Assembly: GCA_947487595.1 (NCBI GenBank)
Contig: CANKXJ010000012.1
Location: forward strand, 1-17,776
Source of the DNA: Actinomycetota bacterium
GTDB taxonomy: Bacteria; Actinomycetota; Actinomycetes; Nanopelagicales; Nanopelagicaceae
DNA: 17,776 nucleotides
Direction of reading: 5' to 3'
The notes under the pieces: model-generated
Told to the model about the DNA's origin: nothing
The model's database searches: none
What the model saw: only the letters and a program-made list of their open reading frames with translations
Program-made: the position numbers and the translations under genes
Shown here: in pieces, positions 1 through 7,212 of the stretch
Numbering within the stretch: position 1 is the first letter of the stretch
Layout: each line of letters opens with the position of its first letter

Positions 1-431
1 CCAATCGGTGACTTCTCGAGTTCACCGCGCAGAATCTCTGCTTTCTCCTTAAGGCGACGATGGCGTCCCTCAAGAATTCTTACTCTGTTCTTTGAAGATG
101 TTGGGGAAAAAAATGCAAAGCGGATTTCAAAGCCTTCGTCTTCCCATGTTTCAGGACTAACCGTTTCTGTTAGGTTCTCAAAGCGAGTTTGACCTTTATC
201 TGTAATGTCATAAACGATGCGCGAGCGCCGAGATGGAGAATCCACCACAGTCTCTTCAATTAAGCCCGCTTCCAACATTCTGCGCAGCTGTGGGTAGAGA
301 ACTGAAAATGAGAGTGCGCGAAATGGCCCAAAGATTGTGCCCATGCGCTTTCGAAGCTCATATCCATGAAGAGGGGTCTGGGATAAGAGACCAAGGAGGG
401 CGAACTCAAGTGATTCACTGCGTGAGCGCAT
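1..431 (-). CDS. PadR-family transcriptional regulator (3' end outside window)
   Basis: DNA-binding repressor of the PadR family, read on the minus strand and cut by the left window edge after 143 codons. The N-terminus is a typical PadR winged helix: a segment reading SLEFALLGLLSQTPLHGYEL (about residues 7-26), then a recognition-helix region ending LYPQLRRMLEAGLIEE (about 45-60), then a wing with a basic SRRSR stretch. The following part (FAFFSPTSSKNRVRILEGR) looks like the start of the C-terminal PadR dimerisation helices. The ATG at 431 is preceded by GGGAG at 442-438 with 6 nt spacing, one of only two convincing Shine-Dalgarno sites at a unit start here. It diverges from the LysE exporter, so it may regulate that gene or itself; its downstream partner is not visible. 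Family assignment is confident, target unknown. Confidence 0.88.
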   Translation of the reverse strand, partial: MRSRSESLEFALLGLLSQTPLHGYELRKRMGTIFGPFRALSFSVLYPQLRRMLEAGLIEETVVDSPSRRSRIVYDITDKGQTRFENLTETVSPETWEDEGFEIRFAFFSPTSSKNRVRILEGRHRRLKEKAEILRGELEKSPI

Positions 432-437
432 CGCTTA

Positions 438-442
438 CTCCC
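438..442 (-). promoter_or_regulatory. Shine-Dalgarno of the PadR gene
   Basis: GGGAG lies 6 nt before the ATG at 431. It fixes the PadR start and contrasts with the leaderless-looking starts that dominate the window. Confidence 0.6.
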
Positions 443-459
443 ATCCACCTATCGGTCTA

Positions 460-480
460 TGTATCCATTCGATATATACA
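460..480. promoter_or_regulatory. Imperfect inverted repeat upstream of PadR (candidate operator)
   Basis: TGTAT, 11 nt, ATACA within an AT-rich patch about 30 bp before the PadR start. PadR proteins commonly bind ATGT/ACAT-type dyads and often repress themselves, so autoregulation fits. Arms are only 5 bp, so this is tentative. Confidence 0.3.
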
Positions 481-597
481 GCCGTAATCTATTGGGAGAG
501 GTCTACAGGCGCAACTTGCAACACGCTCACGCTCATATTTGACCGGGGATAAAGGTGTGGAATAGGCCACGCCGGCGATCCTGAAGTGGCACAGCAG

Positions 598-620
598 CGC
601 TACATGCCCGCTAAGTAGCG
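598..620. promoter_or_regulatory. Inverted repeat in the LysE promoter (candidate operator)
   Basis: CGCTAC (598-603), 11 nt, GTAGCG (615-620): a perfect 6-bp dyad covering the -35 region of the proposed LysE promoter (its -10 is at 629-634). No U-tract follows, and no gene ends just upstream, so a terminator is unlikely. Confidence 0.35.
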
Positions 621-628
621 ACCCTAAC

Positions 629-641
629 TACTATCTGACCT
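629..641 (+). promoter_or_regulatory. Leaderless-type promoter -10 of the LysE gene
   Basis: TACTAT (629-634) ends 7 nt before the GTG at 642, so transcription would start at or next to the start codon. No Shine-Dalgarno is visible and an in-frame TGA at 636-638 excludes a longer start. No good -35 is seen. Confidence 0.45.
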
Positions 642-1286
642 GTGGTCATTCCTTCGCGCCTAGCTGAGTACATCGTTGCCGCGATGATAATTATCTTGGC
701 GCCTGGCCCAAGCGTTTTATTCGTAATCGCTCGGGCCATCGCCTGGGGTCGCACAGTTGCAATCTTCACCGTTGCAGGAAATGTCTCCGGTTCTTTTGTT
801 TTATCAGTATTTGTCGCCCTTGGTCTTGGCCCTATCTTGCAGAGATCAGATCTTGCATACATCGCAGTGCAATGGGGCGGTGGGCTCTACTTGATCTACT
901 TAGGTATTGATGCCATCAGGCAACGCAGAGCTCATGCAGCCGATATGACAAATCAGGGAGATAGCTCCCCTACTGCACTTCGTTCTATGCGAGATGGTTT
1001 TTGGGTTGGAGCACTAAACCCCAAGGCGATAGTTTTCTATGCTGCCGTTCTTCCTCAGTTCATCGATCGTGAGAAAGGGCAGATCACCTCACAGTTGATT
1101 TTGCTTGGCGCTATTTTCTCAATTCTTGCCTTCTTCTCTGATGTCACCTGGGGATTATTTGCATGCACTGCGCGTGCATGGCTGGCCACTGATTCAAGCC
1201 GACTAGAAAAACTACGGGCAGGCGGTGGAACCATAATGATTTTGCTGGGTCTGTCGGTTTTGTACTTAGCAATTGTCAGTGGCTAG
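642..1286 (+). CDS. LysE/RhtB-family amino-acid or metabolite exporter
   Basis: Inner-membrane efflux protein of the LysE/RhtB family, 214 aa, the usual family length. The first helix carries the family signature APGPSVLFV (residues 20-28), the loop before the fourth helix has LNPK (125-128) in GALNPKAIVFYAAVLPQF, and there are about six hydrophobic segments. Relatives export lysine, homoserine, threonine or related compounds; the substrate cannot be read from sequence. The GTG at 642 is the only reasonable start because an in-frame stop lies two codons upstream. It is divergent from the PadR regulator and 15 nt upstream of the nuclease-fold gene, probably in one transcript with it. Confidence 0.88.
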   Translation: MVIPSRLAEYIVAAMIIILAPGPSVLFVIARAIAWGRTVAIFTVAGNVSGSFVLSVFVALGLGPILQRSDLAYIAVQWGGGLYLIYLGIDAIRQRRAHAADMTNQGDSSPTALRSMRDGFWVGALNPKAIVFYAAVLPQFIDREKGQITSQLILLGAIFSILAFFSDVTWGLFACTARAWLATDSSRLEKLRAGGGTIMILLGLSVLYLAIVSG

Positions 1287-1301
1287 AGCAACAATAGGCA
1301 T

Positions 1302-1985
1302 ATGAAAAAACCTCTCAAGCCTGCGCGCGAAAACATCTCCCCTTCAGATTTAACTTTTGGACTATCGACATGTAAGCGCTGTTTATGGGTTAAGTACTGG
1401 TACAAAGTCACCGCTCCTATGACCATGCCACTTGTTGGAACACTATCTTCACTTCAAGAAGAGTTCTTCCAAAGAGCTGACATGCCAACTATTGATTCTT
1501 CCCTTCGCCCTGGAACTGTTACAAAATGGGGCGAATTCGTGAAGAGCAAACCCATTCAAATCAATGGTCAGGACACACGCTGGCGCATATTAGGAAAATA
1601 CGACCTTCTATCTACTAATGATGATGGCACAGTGGGATTAATTGATTGCAAAGTTTCAGATTCAGAGCGAGATAGCGGGGCTTTCTACTCACCTCAGTTA
1701 GAGGCATATGCCTTTGCCTTAGAAAATCCAGCTGCTGGAAAAGCTGTGGAAGTTGCATCCATGGGCTTGCTTGTGTGGAAACCAACTCACACCCTTGGTG
1801 ATAATCCTGATAACAGTGGCTTTGGTGTTTACCAAAAGTATGTTCCGGTTGAACGTGATCATGATAATTTCATGCGCGTTATCGCTGATTTCATCGCAGT
1901 TCTTGAGGGCGAAATCCCGCAATCTGGGCCAACCTGCACCACCTGCCAATTCTTAACAACAAGAAATGCTTTAGATCTTCTTTAG
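1302..1985 (+). CDS. PD-(D/E)XK nuclease-fold protein with four cysteines (RecB/Cas4-like)
   Basis: 227-aa soluble protein with a RecB-type PD-(D/E)XK core. Visible motifs in order: GKYD with acidic D101; D115-C-K117 in LIDCKVS, the (D/E)xK catalytic pair; and QLEAY (Q132, Y136), the QxxxY motif of RecB/Cas4/AddB-like nucleases. Outside the core are CKRC (C24, C27) and CTTC (C212, C215). The arrangement of one N-terminal and one C-terminal cysteine pair recalls the Fe-S cluster of Cas4 and AddB nucleases, although the spacing differs, so the cluster is an inference. A nuclease role in DNA repair or processing is plausible. No helicase or CRISPR gene lies nearby. Its TAG stop interlocks with the stop of the convergent plsC gene (4-bp overlap). 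Confidence 0.75.
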   Translation: MKKPLKPARENISPSDLTFGLSTCKRCLWVKYWYKVTAPMTMPLVGTLSSLQEEFFQRADMPTIDSSLRPGTVTKWGEFVKSKPIQINGQDTRWRILGKYDLLSTNDDGTVGLIDCKVSDSERDSGAFYSPQLEAYAFALENPAAGKAVEVASMGLLVWKPTHTLGDNPDNSGFGVYQKYVPVERDHDNFMRVIADFIAVLEGEIPQSGPTCTTCQFLTTRNALDLL

Positions 1986-2683
1986 TCTTCCTCACCAGCA
2001 ACATTGATATCTTCTGGCTTTGATTTTTTAGGAGAATACGTATCAACATATTCTTGGCCTGACATTGCTTGAATAACGTTCATGATTTGATCGGTGACAT
2101 CGCGCAGATATAGCAAATCTGTGGAATCACCATCAAAATACATGGGCTTTCCAAATTGCATTCCCACACGATGAAGATTAGGAATAACCTTTCCTGTGGG
2201 TTGAATCTTGTCCGTATTAGACATTGCCACAGGTATAACTGGTGCCCCTGAATCAATTGCTAAGCGGGCTATTCCGGTGCGACCTTTGTAGAGGCGCCCA
2301 TCAGGTGAGCGTGTACCTTCAGGATAAATACCTAGGCAATCTCCCTCGGCCAAAACTTTCAGACCAGTAATAAGGGCAGCTTCACTTCGTCGTCCGCCTG
2401 AGCGATCCACCGGAACCTGACCTAGCGCTATGAAGGTAAGTTTCTTGAGAAGACCTTTAGCTCCAGGTGAGGTGAAGTACTCGCTCTTTGCTAAGAAGGT
2501 AACTTTTCGTGGGACTACTAAAGGCATAAAGATTGAATCGCTAAAAGATAAATGGTTGGAAGCGATGATTACCGGGCCTTTTGCTGGAACATTGCGAAGA
2601 CCTCTTACCTTGGGTCGAAACCCGGCCATCAAAAAAGGTGTCAAGAACGCACGCAAAGTTGCATACGGCAGGTTGTTGAGCAT
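1982..2683 (-). CDS. plsC: PlsC-like 1-acylglycerol-3-phosphate O-acyltransferase
   Basis: Membrane-associated acyltransferase making phosphatidic acid from lysophosphatidic acid (or a related acyl transfer), 233 aa. The HX4D catalytic motif is NHLSFSD (H44, D49). The substrate-binding block is YPEGTRS (residues 120-126). A PVDR stretch (91-94) and a VIPVAMSNTD segment (149-158) match later acyltransferase blocks. The C-terminal tail is charged and probably disordered. The ATG at 2683 follows TAAATT at 6 nt, suggesting a leaderless message. It is divergent from the 88-aa unknown gene and convergent with the nuclease-fold gene. Mycobacteria have a PlsC paralogue (Rv2182c) near fadD15 and pimB, matching this neighbourhood. 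The exact acyl acceptor is not provable from sequence. Confidence 0.88.
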   Translation of the reverse strand: MLNNLPYATLRAFLTPFLMAGFRPKVRGLRNVPAKGPVIIASNHLSFSDSIFMPLVVPRKVTFLAKSEYFTSPGAKGLLKKLTFIALGQVPVDRSGGRRSEAALITGLKVLAEGDCLGIYPEGTRSPDGRLYKGRTGIARLAIDSGAPVIPVAMSNTDKIQPTGKVIPNLHRVGMQFGKPMYFDGDSTDLLYLRDVTDQIMNVIQAMSGQEYVDTYSPKKSKPEDINVAGEED

Positions 2684-2695
2684 GGCTCTAATTTA
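2684..2695 (-). promoter_or_regulatory. Leaderless-type promoter -10 of plsC
   Basis: TAAATT (2695-2690 on the minus strand) ends 6 nt before the ATG at 2683; no Shine-Dalgarno is present. A weak GTGTCA lies 17 nt further upstream. Confidence 0.45.
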
Positions 2696-2715
2696 GTGGC
2701 TATTGCCAGATATGA

Positions 2716-2727
2716 CACTATCTGAGG
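2716..2727 (+). promoter_or_regulatory. Leaderless-type promoter -10 of the 88-aa gene
   Basis: CACTAT (2716-2721) ends 6 nt before the GTG at 2728. A GAGG touches the start codon and is too close to act as a normal Shine-Dalgarno. The element overlaps the plsC promoter region, giving a compact divergent promoter. Confidence 0.35.
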
Positions 2728-2994
2728 GTGAGCAATCCCCGTCCAGGCCCTGATGAGTTCAATGAAGAGGAACTCATTCGCAGTGAATTTGATTCCATCG
2801 TCTCTGGCCTGTCGCTGGATGAATCCGCACCAACAACGTATTTAGATGAACTAGATGCCATCCAAGATTCGAATCGGTTTATCCCACCCAATCCCCCACG
2901 ACAATCACCACGTGCAATGTGGCGTGCAATAAAGAGCGCAGTTAATCGTTGGTTTCACCGTGGTTATCATGACGATGATGGAGCTGCGCTGTGA
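2728..2994 (+). CDS. Small hypothetical protein, 88 aa, coupled to the dehydrogenase
   Basis: I do not recognise this protein. It is soluble, with an acidic first half (FNEEELIRSEFDSI, then TTYLDELDAI), a proline-rich linker (IPPNPPRQSPR, residues 52-62), and a basic amphipathic segment (AMWRAIKSAVNRWFHRGYH, 63-81) followed by DDD. The layout suggests a short adaptor or protein-interaction peptide, but that is a guess. The start is GTG at 2728. Its TGA stop overlaps the GTG start of the following Gfo/Idh/MocA gene in a GTGA, so the two are translationally coupled, which argues that this is a real gene. Confidence 0.65.
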   Translation: MSNPRPGPDEFNEEELIRSEFDSIVSGLSLDESAPTTYLDELDAIQDSNRFIPPNPPRQSPRAMWRAIKSAVNRWFHRGYHDDDGAAL

Positions 2995-3974
2995 GTAAAT
3001 TTGAATGGGGAGTTATTGGTACTGGTGGAATAGCTCGTGCCTTTGCAGCTGACATCGCATTCCTTGGCGATCACGTCATTTCTGCAGTTGGGTCTAGAAA
3101 TTTAGAAAAAGCTCAAAGCTTTGTTAAGAGCATTCCCGGTGCGAAAGCCTATGGAAGCTATGAAGAGCTGATGAAGGATTCAGATATCGATGCTATTTAT
3201 GTTGCAACCCCACATCCATCACATAATGAAAATGTCATTGCAGCCCTTAATGCAGGTAAGCCAGTTCTGTGCGAGAAACCATTTGCTGTAAATGCGGCTG
3301 AGGCAAGAGAGATGGTTGCAGCCGCTAAGGCAAATGATGTGGCATTAATGGAAGCGATGTGGGCCCGCTTTTTGCCACACTATGCCAAGATTCGAGAAAT
3401 TGTTGCCAGTGGAGTTCTGGGACACATTACAACTATTCACGCCGATCATGGGCAACGTTTAGCAGATCAAAAGATTGCGCGCCTTGTTGAACCATCTCTT
3501 GCTGGCGGTGCCTTACTTGATCTTGGAATTTATCCCATCTCTTTTGCGCATATGATTTTAGGAGTCCCAGAGTCAATAACTTCCACTGCAGTTTTTACCG
3601 ACAAAGGCGTGGATGCGCAGACGTCAATGATTTTGGATTACGCCAACGGAGCACAGGCCGTCCTAAACACAACAATGATCGTGCAGACCCCATGCACCGC
3701 AGTTATTGCAGGGCTTAATGGCTATCTAGAAGTGAATAGAACCTTCTATAACCCAACCTCTATGCGCCTTACACTCTTTGACGGAACCGTTACTGAATAT
3801 CCATCGGATTACAAAGGCCATGGATTGCGTGAACAAGCAGTTGAATTTGCCCGAGTAGTTAAAAGCGGTGCTAAAGAATCATCGATTCTAAGATGGCAAG
3901 ACACTATCGCCATTATGGAGATTATGGAAACCGTGCGCTCTCACATCGGGTTGAAATACCCATTTGAGAATTAA
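2991..3974 (+). CDS. Gfo/Idh/MocA-family NAD(P)-dependent oxidoreductase
   Basis: Cytosolic dehydrogenase, 327 aa, of the glucose-fructose oxidoreductase / inositol dehydrogenase superfamily. The N-terminal Rossmann fold shows GTGGIA (residues 10-15). Conserved EKP (95-97) in LCEKPFAVN is the cofactor and catalytic lysine motif. The C-terminal domain has LLDLGIYPISFAHM, with D177, Y181 and H187 at the usual catalytic positions. The sequence resembles the dihydrodiol dehydrogenase / sugar dehydrogenase branch; the substrate is unknown, probably a sugar or polyol. GTG start at 2991 is coupled to the 88-aa gene. Its TAA stop interlocks with the convergent ROK kinase stop (4 bp). A sugar kinase next door fits a role in sugar metabolism. 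Confidence 0.88.
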   Translation: MSKFEWGVIGTGGIARAFAADIAFLGDHVISAVGSRNLEKAQSFVKSIPGAKAYGSYEELMKDSDIDAIYVATPHPSHNENVIAALNAGKPVLCEKPFAVNAAEAREMVAAAKANDVALMEAMWARFLPHYAKIREIVASGVLGHITTIHADHGQRLADQKIARLVEPSLAGGALLDLGIYPISFAHMILGVPESITSTAVFTDKGVDAQTSMILDYANGAQAVLNTTMIVQTPCTAVIAGLNGYLEVNRTFYNPTSMRLTLFDGTVTEYPSDYKGHGLREQAVEFARVVKSGAKESSILRWQDTIAIMEIMETVRSHIGLKYPFEN

Positions 3975-4915
3975 CTTCTAGCTAAGTCGGCAACTCCAAC
4001 AAGACCAGCTTCATTGCCTAACTGCGCCGCAATAATCTTTGGATATGGATGCTTTCCAGCAAAAGGCATATTGCGCTCAAGTGATTCACGCGTTGGCTTC
4101 AAAAGAATCTCACCCGCATCAATTACTCCTCCACCAATTACTACACATGCAGGATCTAAAAGAACTGCAAGTGATGCAATTCCTGCACCTAACCACTGGC
4201 CGGTTGTGTTAAAGGCTGCCAATGCCACGGGGTCACCCTCTCGTGCTGCCTCGGCAATAGTGTGACCCGTAAGACCTGCAACGGTGCCGTCACCGCGTGA
4301 GAGTAAATTGCGCGCAACTTCAGGGCTAGCGTTAATTGCTTCGCGCGCATGACGCAGTAGTGCATTTCCAGATGCATATTGCTCAAAACAACCTCGTGCA
4401 CCACAGCCACAGATATGTCCATCAGGAACAACGCGCATGTGTCCGAACTCAGCTGCAATTCCAAATGCGCCTCGATACAGCGCACCATTAACAACAATGC
4501 CTCCGCCAATTCCAGTGCCAACTGTGAGCATCATCATGTGATCTTGATTTTTTCCTGCACCAAACTTTGCTTCACCCCATGCTGCTGCATTTGCATCATT
4601 TTCAATCACAACAGGAAGTCCGATGAGTTTGGTCAATTGACCATCTAGATCAACACCATTCCAATCTGCGATATTGGGAGTTGCAAGCATGGTTTTTCGA
4701 TCAGAGGAAACAAAACCAGCAGCGGAAACTCCAATTGACGAGACGGAATGTTTCTCTAATAACTCTTTAGCAACATCGGCAATTGTCTGTGTTAGTGCAC
4801 TTCCACCTTGGCGTGGTGTGTCTTTTCTGGCAGTAGTCAGAACTTTTCCAGATTCATCAACAACACCGCCAAGAACTTTAGTTCCACCAACATCGATACC
4901 GATTGTTAAGGACAT
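3971..4915 (-). CDS. glk: ROK-family glucokinase
   Basis: Cytosolic sugar kinase of the ROK family, probably phosphorylating glucose with ATP, 314 aa (usual length). The N-terminal phosphate loop is GIDVGGTK (residues 6-13). The sugar-binding and catalytic region is ENDANAAAWGE, with D107 as the expected catalytic base. GTGIGGG (133-139) is the second phosphate motif. Sugar contacts and the zinc site follow: E156 and H159 in EFGH, then C169, C171 and C176 in HICGCGARGCFE, with the H-10-C-2-C-5-C spacing of ROK proteins. There is no N-terminal HTH, so it is a kinase and not a ROK repressor. It is second in an operon with the SRPBCC gene, 10 nt downstream. Glucose specificity is inferred from similarity to actinobacterial GlkA; other hexoses remain possible. 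Confidence 0.87.
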   Translation of the reverse strand: MSLTIGIDVGGTKVLGGVVDESGKVLTTARKDTPRQGGSALTQTIADVAKELLEKHSVSSIGVSAAGFVSSDRKTMLATPNIADWNGVDLDGQLTKLIGLPVVIENDANAAAWGEAKFGAGKNQDHMMMLTVGTGIGGGIVVNGALYRGAFGIAAEFGHMRVVPDGHICGCGARGCFEQYASGNALLRHAREAINASPEVARNLLSRGDGTVAGLTGHTIAEAAREGDPVALAAFNTTGQWLGAGIASLAVLLDPACVVIGGGVIDAGEILLKPTRESLERNMPFAGKHPYPKIIAAQLGNEAGLVGVADLARS

Positions 4916-4925
4916 AAGTGTGTGA

Positions 4926-5363
4926 TTAAGCTTCTAGCGCAGCTTTAAGTTGTGCAAGTGCTTGATCAATTGTTGTCTTCTCAGCTTTTTGACGCATCAT
5001 CGCTGGGATTGGCATTGAAAGTGAAACACCCAACTCATAGGTAACTTGGGTTGTATCTTCATCGATTGCCTTAATGGAATAAGAACCATCCATTCCGGTG
5101 AGAAGATCGGCGTCATCGAGTGAGAATGAAAGTTGCGCCGGAGCTTGGCTCCAGTCGTAATCTAAAATCACGCGGTCTTTCATCATTCCTGCATCAATAG
5201 TCATTTTCACCTTGGTGGCACGGCCTTGCTCATCACTTTCAACGACCTCGCTGGACTTAATCGCACTCGACCAGGTTGGATATTGGTCTAGGGCAAAAAG
5301 GGCTCCTTGGACATCGGCTATGGGGGCATCGATCGTGATTGTTGAACTGCTCATATCGCTCAT
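4926..5363 (-). CDS. SRPBCC / polyketide-cyclase-like lipid-binding protein
   Basis: About 145-aa START/SRPBCC-fold protein, soluble, with a hydrophobic-cavity fold that binds lipids or other apolar ligands. It begins SSSTITIDAPIADV, continues FALDQYPTWSSAIKSSEVVE (the typical helix and W after the first strand) and ends with a long C-terminal helix (MRQKAEKTTIDQALAQLK). No catalytic residues can be assigned. I chose the ATG at 5363 over a TTG six bases upstream because TAACCT ends exactly 6 nt before this ATG, as at other leaderless starts here. It lies 10 nt upstream of the ROK kinase and diverges from fadD. A similar SRPBCC gene (Rv2185c) lies by fadD15 in mycobacteria, hinting at a lipid-related job. 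Confidence 0.82.
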   Translation of the reverse strand: MSDMSSSTITIDAPIADVQGALFALDQYPTWSSAIKSSEVVESDEQGRATKVKMTIDAGMMKDRVILDYDWSQAPAQLSFSLDDADLLTGMDGSYSIKAIDEDTTQVTYELGVSLSMPIPAMMRQKAEKTTIDQALAQLKAALEA

Positions 5364-5375
5364 GGGCAAAGGTTA
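5364..5375 (-). promoter_or_regulatory. Leaderless-type promoter -10 of the SRPBCC-ROK operon
   Basis: TAACCT (5375-5370 on the minus strand) ends 6 nt before the ATG at 5363. It decides this ATG over the TTG at 5369. Confidence 0.45.
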
Positions 5376-5404
5376 CCCTCTTCCATAATCCATATTCCTC
5401 ACGC

Positions 5405-5417
5405 TAGCGTTAGCCCC
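5405..5417 (+). promoter_or_regulatory. Leaderless-type promoter -10 of the fadD operon
   Basis: TAGCGT (5405-5410) ends 7 nt before the ATG at 5418. No Shine-Dalgarno is present. Only a weak TTCCAT is seen at -35 distance. The divergent SRPBCC promoter is about 30 bp away. Confidence 0.45.
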
Positions 5418-7208
5418 ATGAATGAAGTCACAACTCCCGCCCTTGTCCCTTCGGCTACTGCTGGCAATCTAACGAATCTGATTGCAGAACGGGCATGGTT
5501 TGAGCCTGAGCGCATCACCATGTCTCGCCCACTCGGCGATGGATGGCAGAGCGTTTCTGCCAAAGAAGTTGATGAAGAAGTCCGAGCAACTGCCAAAGGA
5601 TTAATCGCGGCCGGTATTCAAATCGGTGATCGTGTGGCAATCATGGCGCGTACTCGATATGAGTGGACCATTCTAGATTTTGCAATTTGGTATGCAGGAG
5701 CTGTCGTAGTTCCAATCTATGACACATCATCTGCAGAGCAGATTGATTGGATTCTCAATGACTCTGCAACTGTTGGAATCATTGTTGAAACTCCAGCACT
5801 TCGTGAACTAGTTCAAACAGTTTTGCCTTCACATACTAAGCACCTCTGGACAATGACCGAGGATGTTCTTACAGTGCTACGCAATGCTGGTGCTCAGGTT
5901 TCAGATGATGAAATTGAACGCCGTCGCGCAGCACTTGTTCCAGATACTTTGGCAACACTTATTTATACTTCAGGAACAACTGGAAAACCTAAGGGTGTCA
6001 CGCTCACACATGGCAACTTCTTAGCTGAATGCGGAAATGTTGTCCAAGGTGCAAGTGATTTATTCCTTAAGCCAGGCGGATCAACTTTGCTGTTCTTACC
6101 TGTTGCGCACGTATTCGGTCGCATGGTTCAAATTGGTGCAATTAACTCAGGTCTACACCTTGCACACTGCAGTGATCCAGTCGGACGACTTCCAATTGAT
6201 TTAGCATCATTTAAGCCAACATTTGTTTTGGCTGTTCCTCGTATTTTCGAGAAAATTTACAACGGTGCAGAAGCTCGCGCTGAAGCTGCTGGTAAAGGAA
6301 AGATCTTTAAAAAGGCAGCAGAAGTGGCGATCGCTTATTCAGAGGCGATGGATAAAAAGGGAATCTCTCCCCTTCTCACACTCAAGCATGGCCTCTTTGA
6401 CAAGTTGGTTTATTCAAAGATTCGTGCAGGTATGGGTGGACGTGTTGAAGCTGCTATCTCAGGTGGTGCACCACTGGGTGTGCGCCTAGGTCATTTTTAT
6501 CGTGGTGCTGGCGTAACAATTTTAGAAGGTTACGGATTAACTGAAACAACTGCAGGGGCAACGTTGAACTTAACTGGTGCCCATCGCGTTGGTTCAGTTG
6601 GTCGCCCAATCCCTGGAACTTCAATCAAGATTGCCGAAGATGGAGAAGTTCTTATCCGTGGAGCAATTGTCATGCGCGGTTATTGGCAAAATGATGCCGC
6701 TAATGCTGAAGTTTTCGACTCAGAGCACTGGTTTCAAACAGGTGATCTTGGAAAACTCGATGATGAGGGCTTCCTCTATATCGTTGGTCGCAAAAAGGAA
6801 CTCATTGTTACTGCAGGTGGAAAGAACGTTGCTCCAGCCGTACTAGAAGATCGCTTGCGTGCACACCCACTAGTAAGCCAGTGCATGGTCGTTGGCGATA
6901 ATCAACCATTCATTGCCGCACTTGTGACTATTGATCAAGATTCTCTTAAGGGATGGGTTACAAACAATAAGAAGGAAGGCGCTTCATTGGCTGACCTTGT
7001 AAATGATCCTGATCTCATCGCAGTTATTCAAACTGCGGTTGATGAAGCAAATAAGGCAGTGAGCAAGGCGGAATCAATTCGCAAGTTCACTATTTTGACA
7101 ACTGATTTCACAATCGCTGCTGGACATTTAACTCCGAAGCTTTCACTGAAGCGACATGTCGTTGCGAAGGAATTCGCAAAGGAGATTGACCAGCTCTTTA
7201 CAAAGTAA
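5418..7208 (+). CDS. fadD15: Long-chain fatty-acyl-CoA synthetase (AMP-forming), FadD15-like
   Basis: Activates long-chain fatty acids with ATP and CoA through an acyl-adenylate; 596 aa, usual for the group. Motifs in order: ATP P-loop YTSGTTGKPKG (183-193); LPVAHVFGR (228-235), typical of long-chain synthetases; ISGGAPL (347-353); GYGLTET (371-377), the adenylate motif; TGDLG (441-445) and GRKKELI (457-463) at the domain hinge; GGKNVAP (467-473); and the C-terminal LTPKLSLKR (571-579). In the last motif the lysine usually seen in TPTLKLKR-type endings aligns with S576, and K574 lies two residues earlier. It heads an operon with the two-component genes (4 nt to the kinase). Together with fadAB it could feed beta-oxidation; together with plsC and pimB it could serve lipid synthesis. 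Confidence 0.92.
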   Translation: MNEVTTPALVPSATAGNLTNLIAERAWFEPERITMSRPLGDGWQSVSAKEVDEEVRATAKGLIAAGIQIGDRVAIMARTRYEWTILDFAIWYAGAVVVPIYDTSSAEQIDWILNDSATVGIIVETPALRELVQTVLPSHTKHLWTMTEDVLTVLRNAGAQVSDDEIERRRAALVPDTLATLIYTSGTTGKPKGVTLTHGNFLAECGNVVQGASDLFLKPGGSTLLFLPVAHVFGRMVQIGAINSGLHLAHCSDPVGRLPIDLASFKPTFVLAVPRIFEKIYNGAEARAEAAGKGKIFKKAAEVAIAYSEAMDKKGISPLLTLKHGLFDKLVYSKIRAGMGGRVEAAISGGAPLGVRLGHFYRGAGVTILEGYGLTETTAGATLNLTGAHRVGSVGRPIPGTSIKIAEDGEVLIRGAIVMRGYWQNDAANAEVFDSEHWFQTGDLGKLDDEGFLYIVGRKKELIVTAGGKNVAPAVLEDRLRAHPLVSQCMVVGDNQPFIAALVTIDQDSLKGWVTNNKKEGASLADLVNDPDLIAVIQTAVDEANKAVSKAESIRKFTILTTDFTIAAGHLTPKLSLKRHVVAKEFAKEIDQLFTK

Positions 7209-7212
7209 TTAT

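Noticed and set aside
233..487. Plus-strand open frame of 84 codons
   Set aside because: It is antisense to the PadR helix-turn-helix region, which has a convincing family match and a Shine-Dalgarno.
488..597. Possible tRNA or small RNA in the PadR-LysE intergenic region
   Set aside because: No T-loop GTTCGA-type consensus, no cloverleaf I could fold and no terminator; only the promoter-proximal dyads are supported.
1302..1985. Cas4 of a CRISPR system
   Set aside because: No repeat-spacer array and no cas1, cas2 or effector gene is present; only the fold and cysteine layout are similar.
3971..4915. ROK protein as a transcriptional repressor
   Set aside because: There is no N-terminal helix-turn-helix; the protein begins directly with the kinase phosphate loop.
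7156..7212. Longer start of the histidine kinase at ATG 7156
   Set aside because: It would overlap fadD by over 50 bp; the added residues are basic, unlike any domain, and GTG 7213 right after the fadD stop fits the tight operon spacing.
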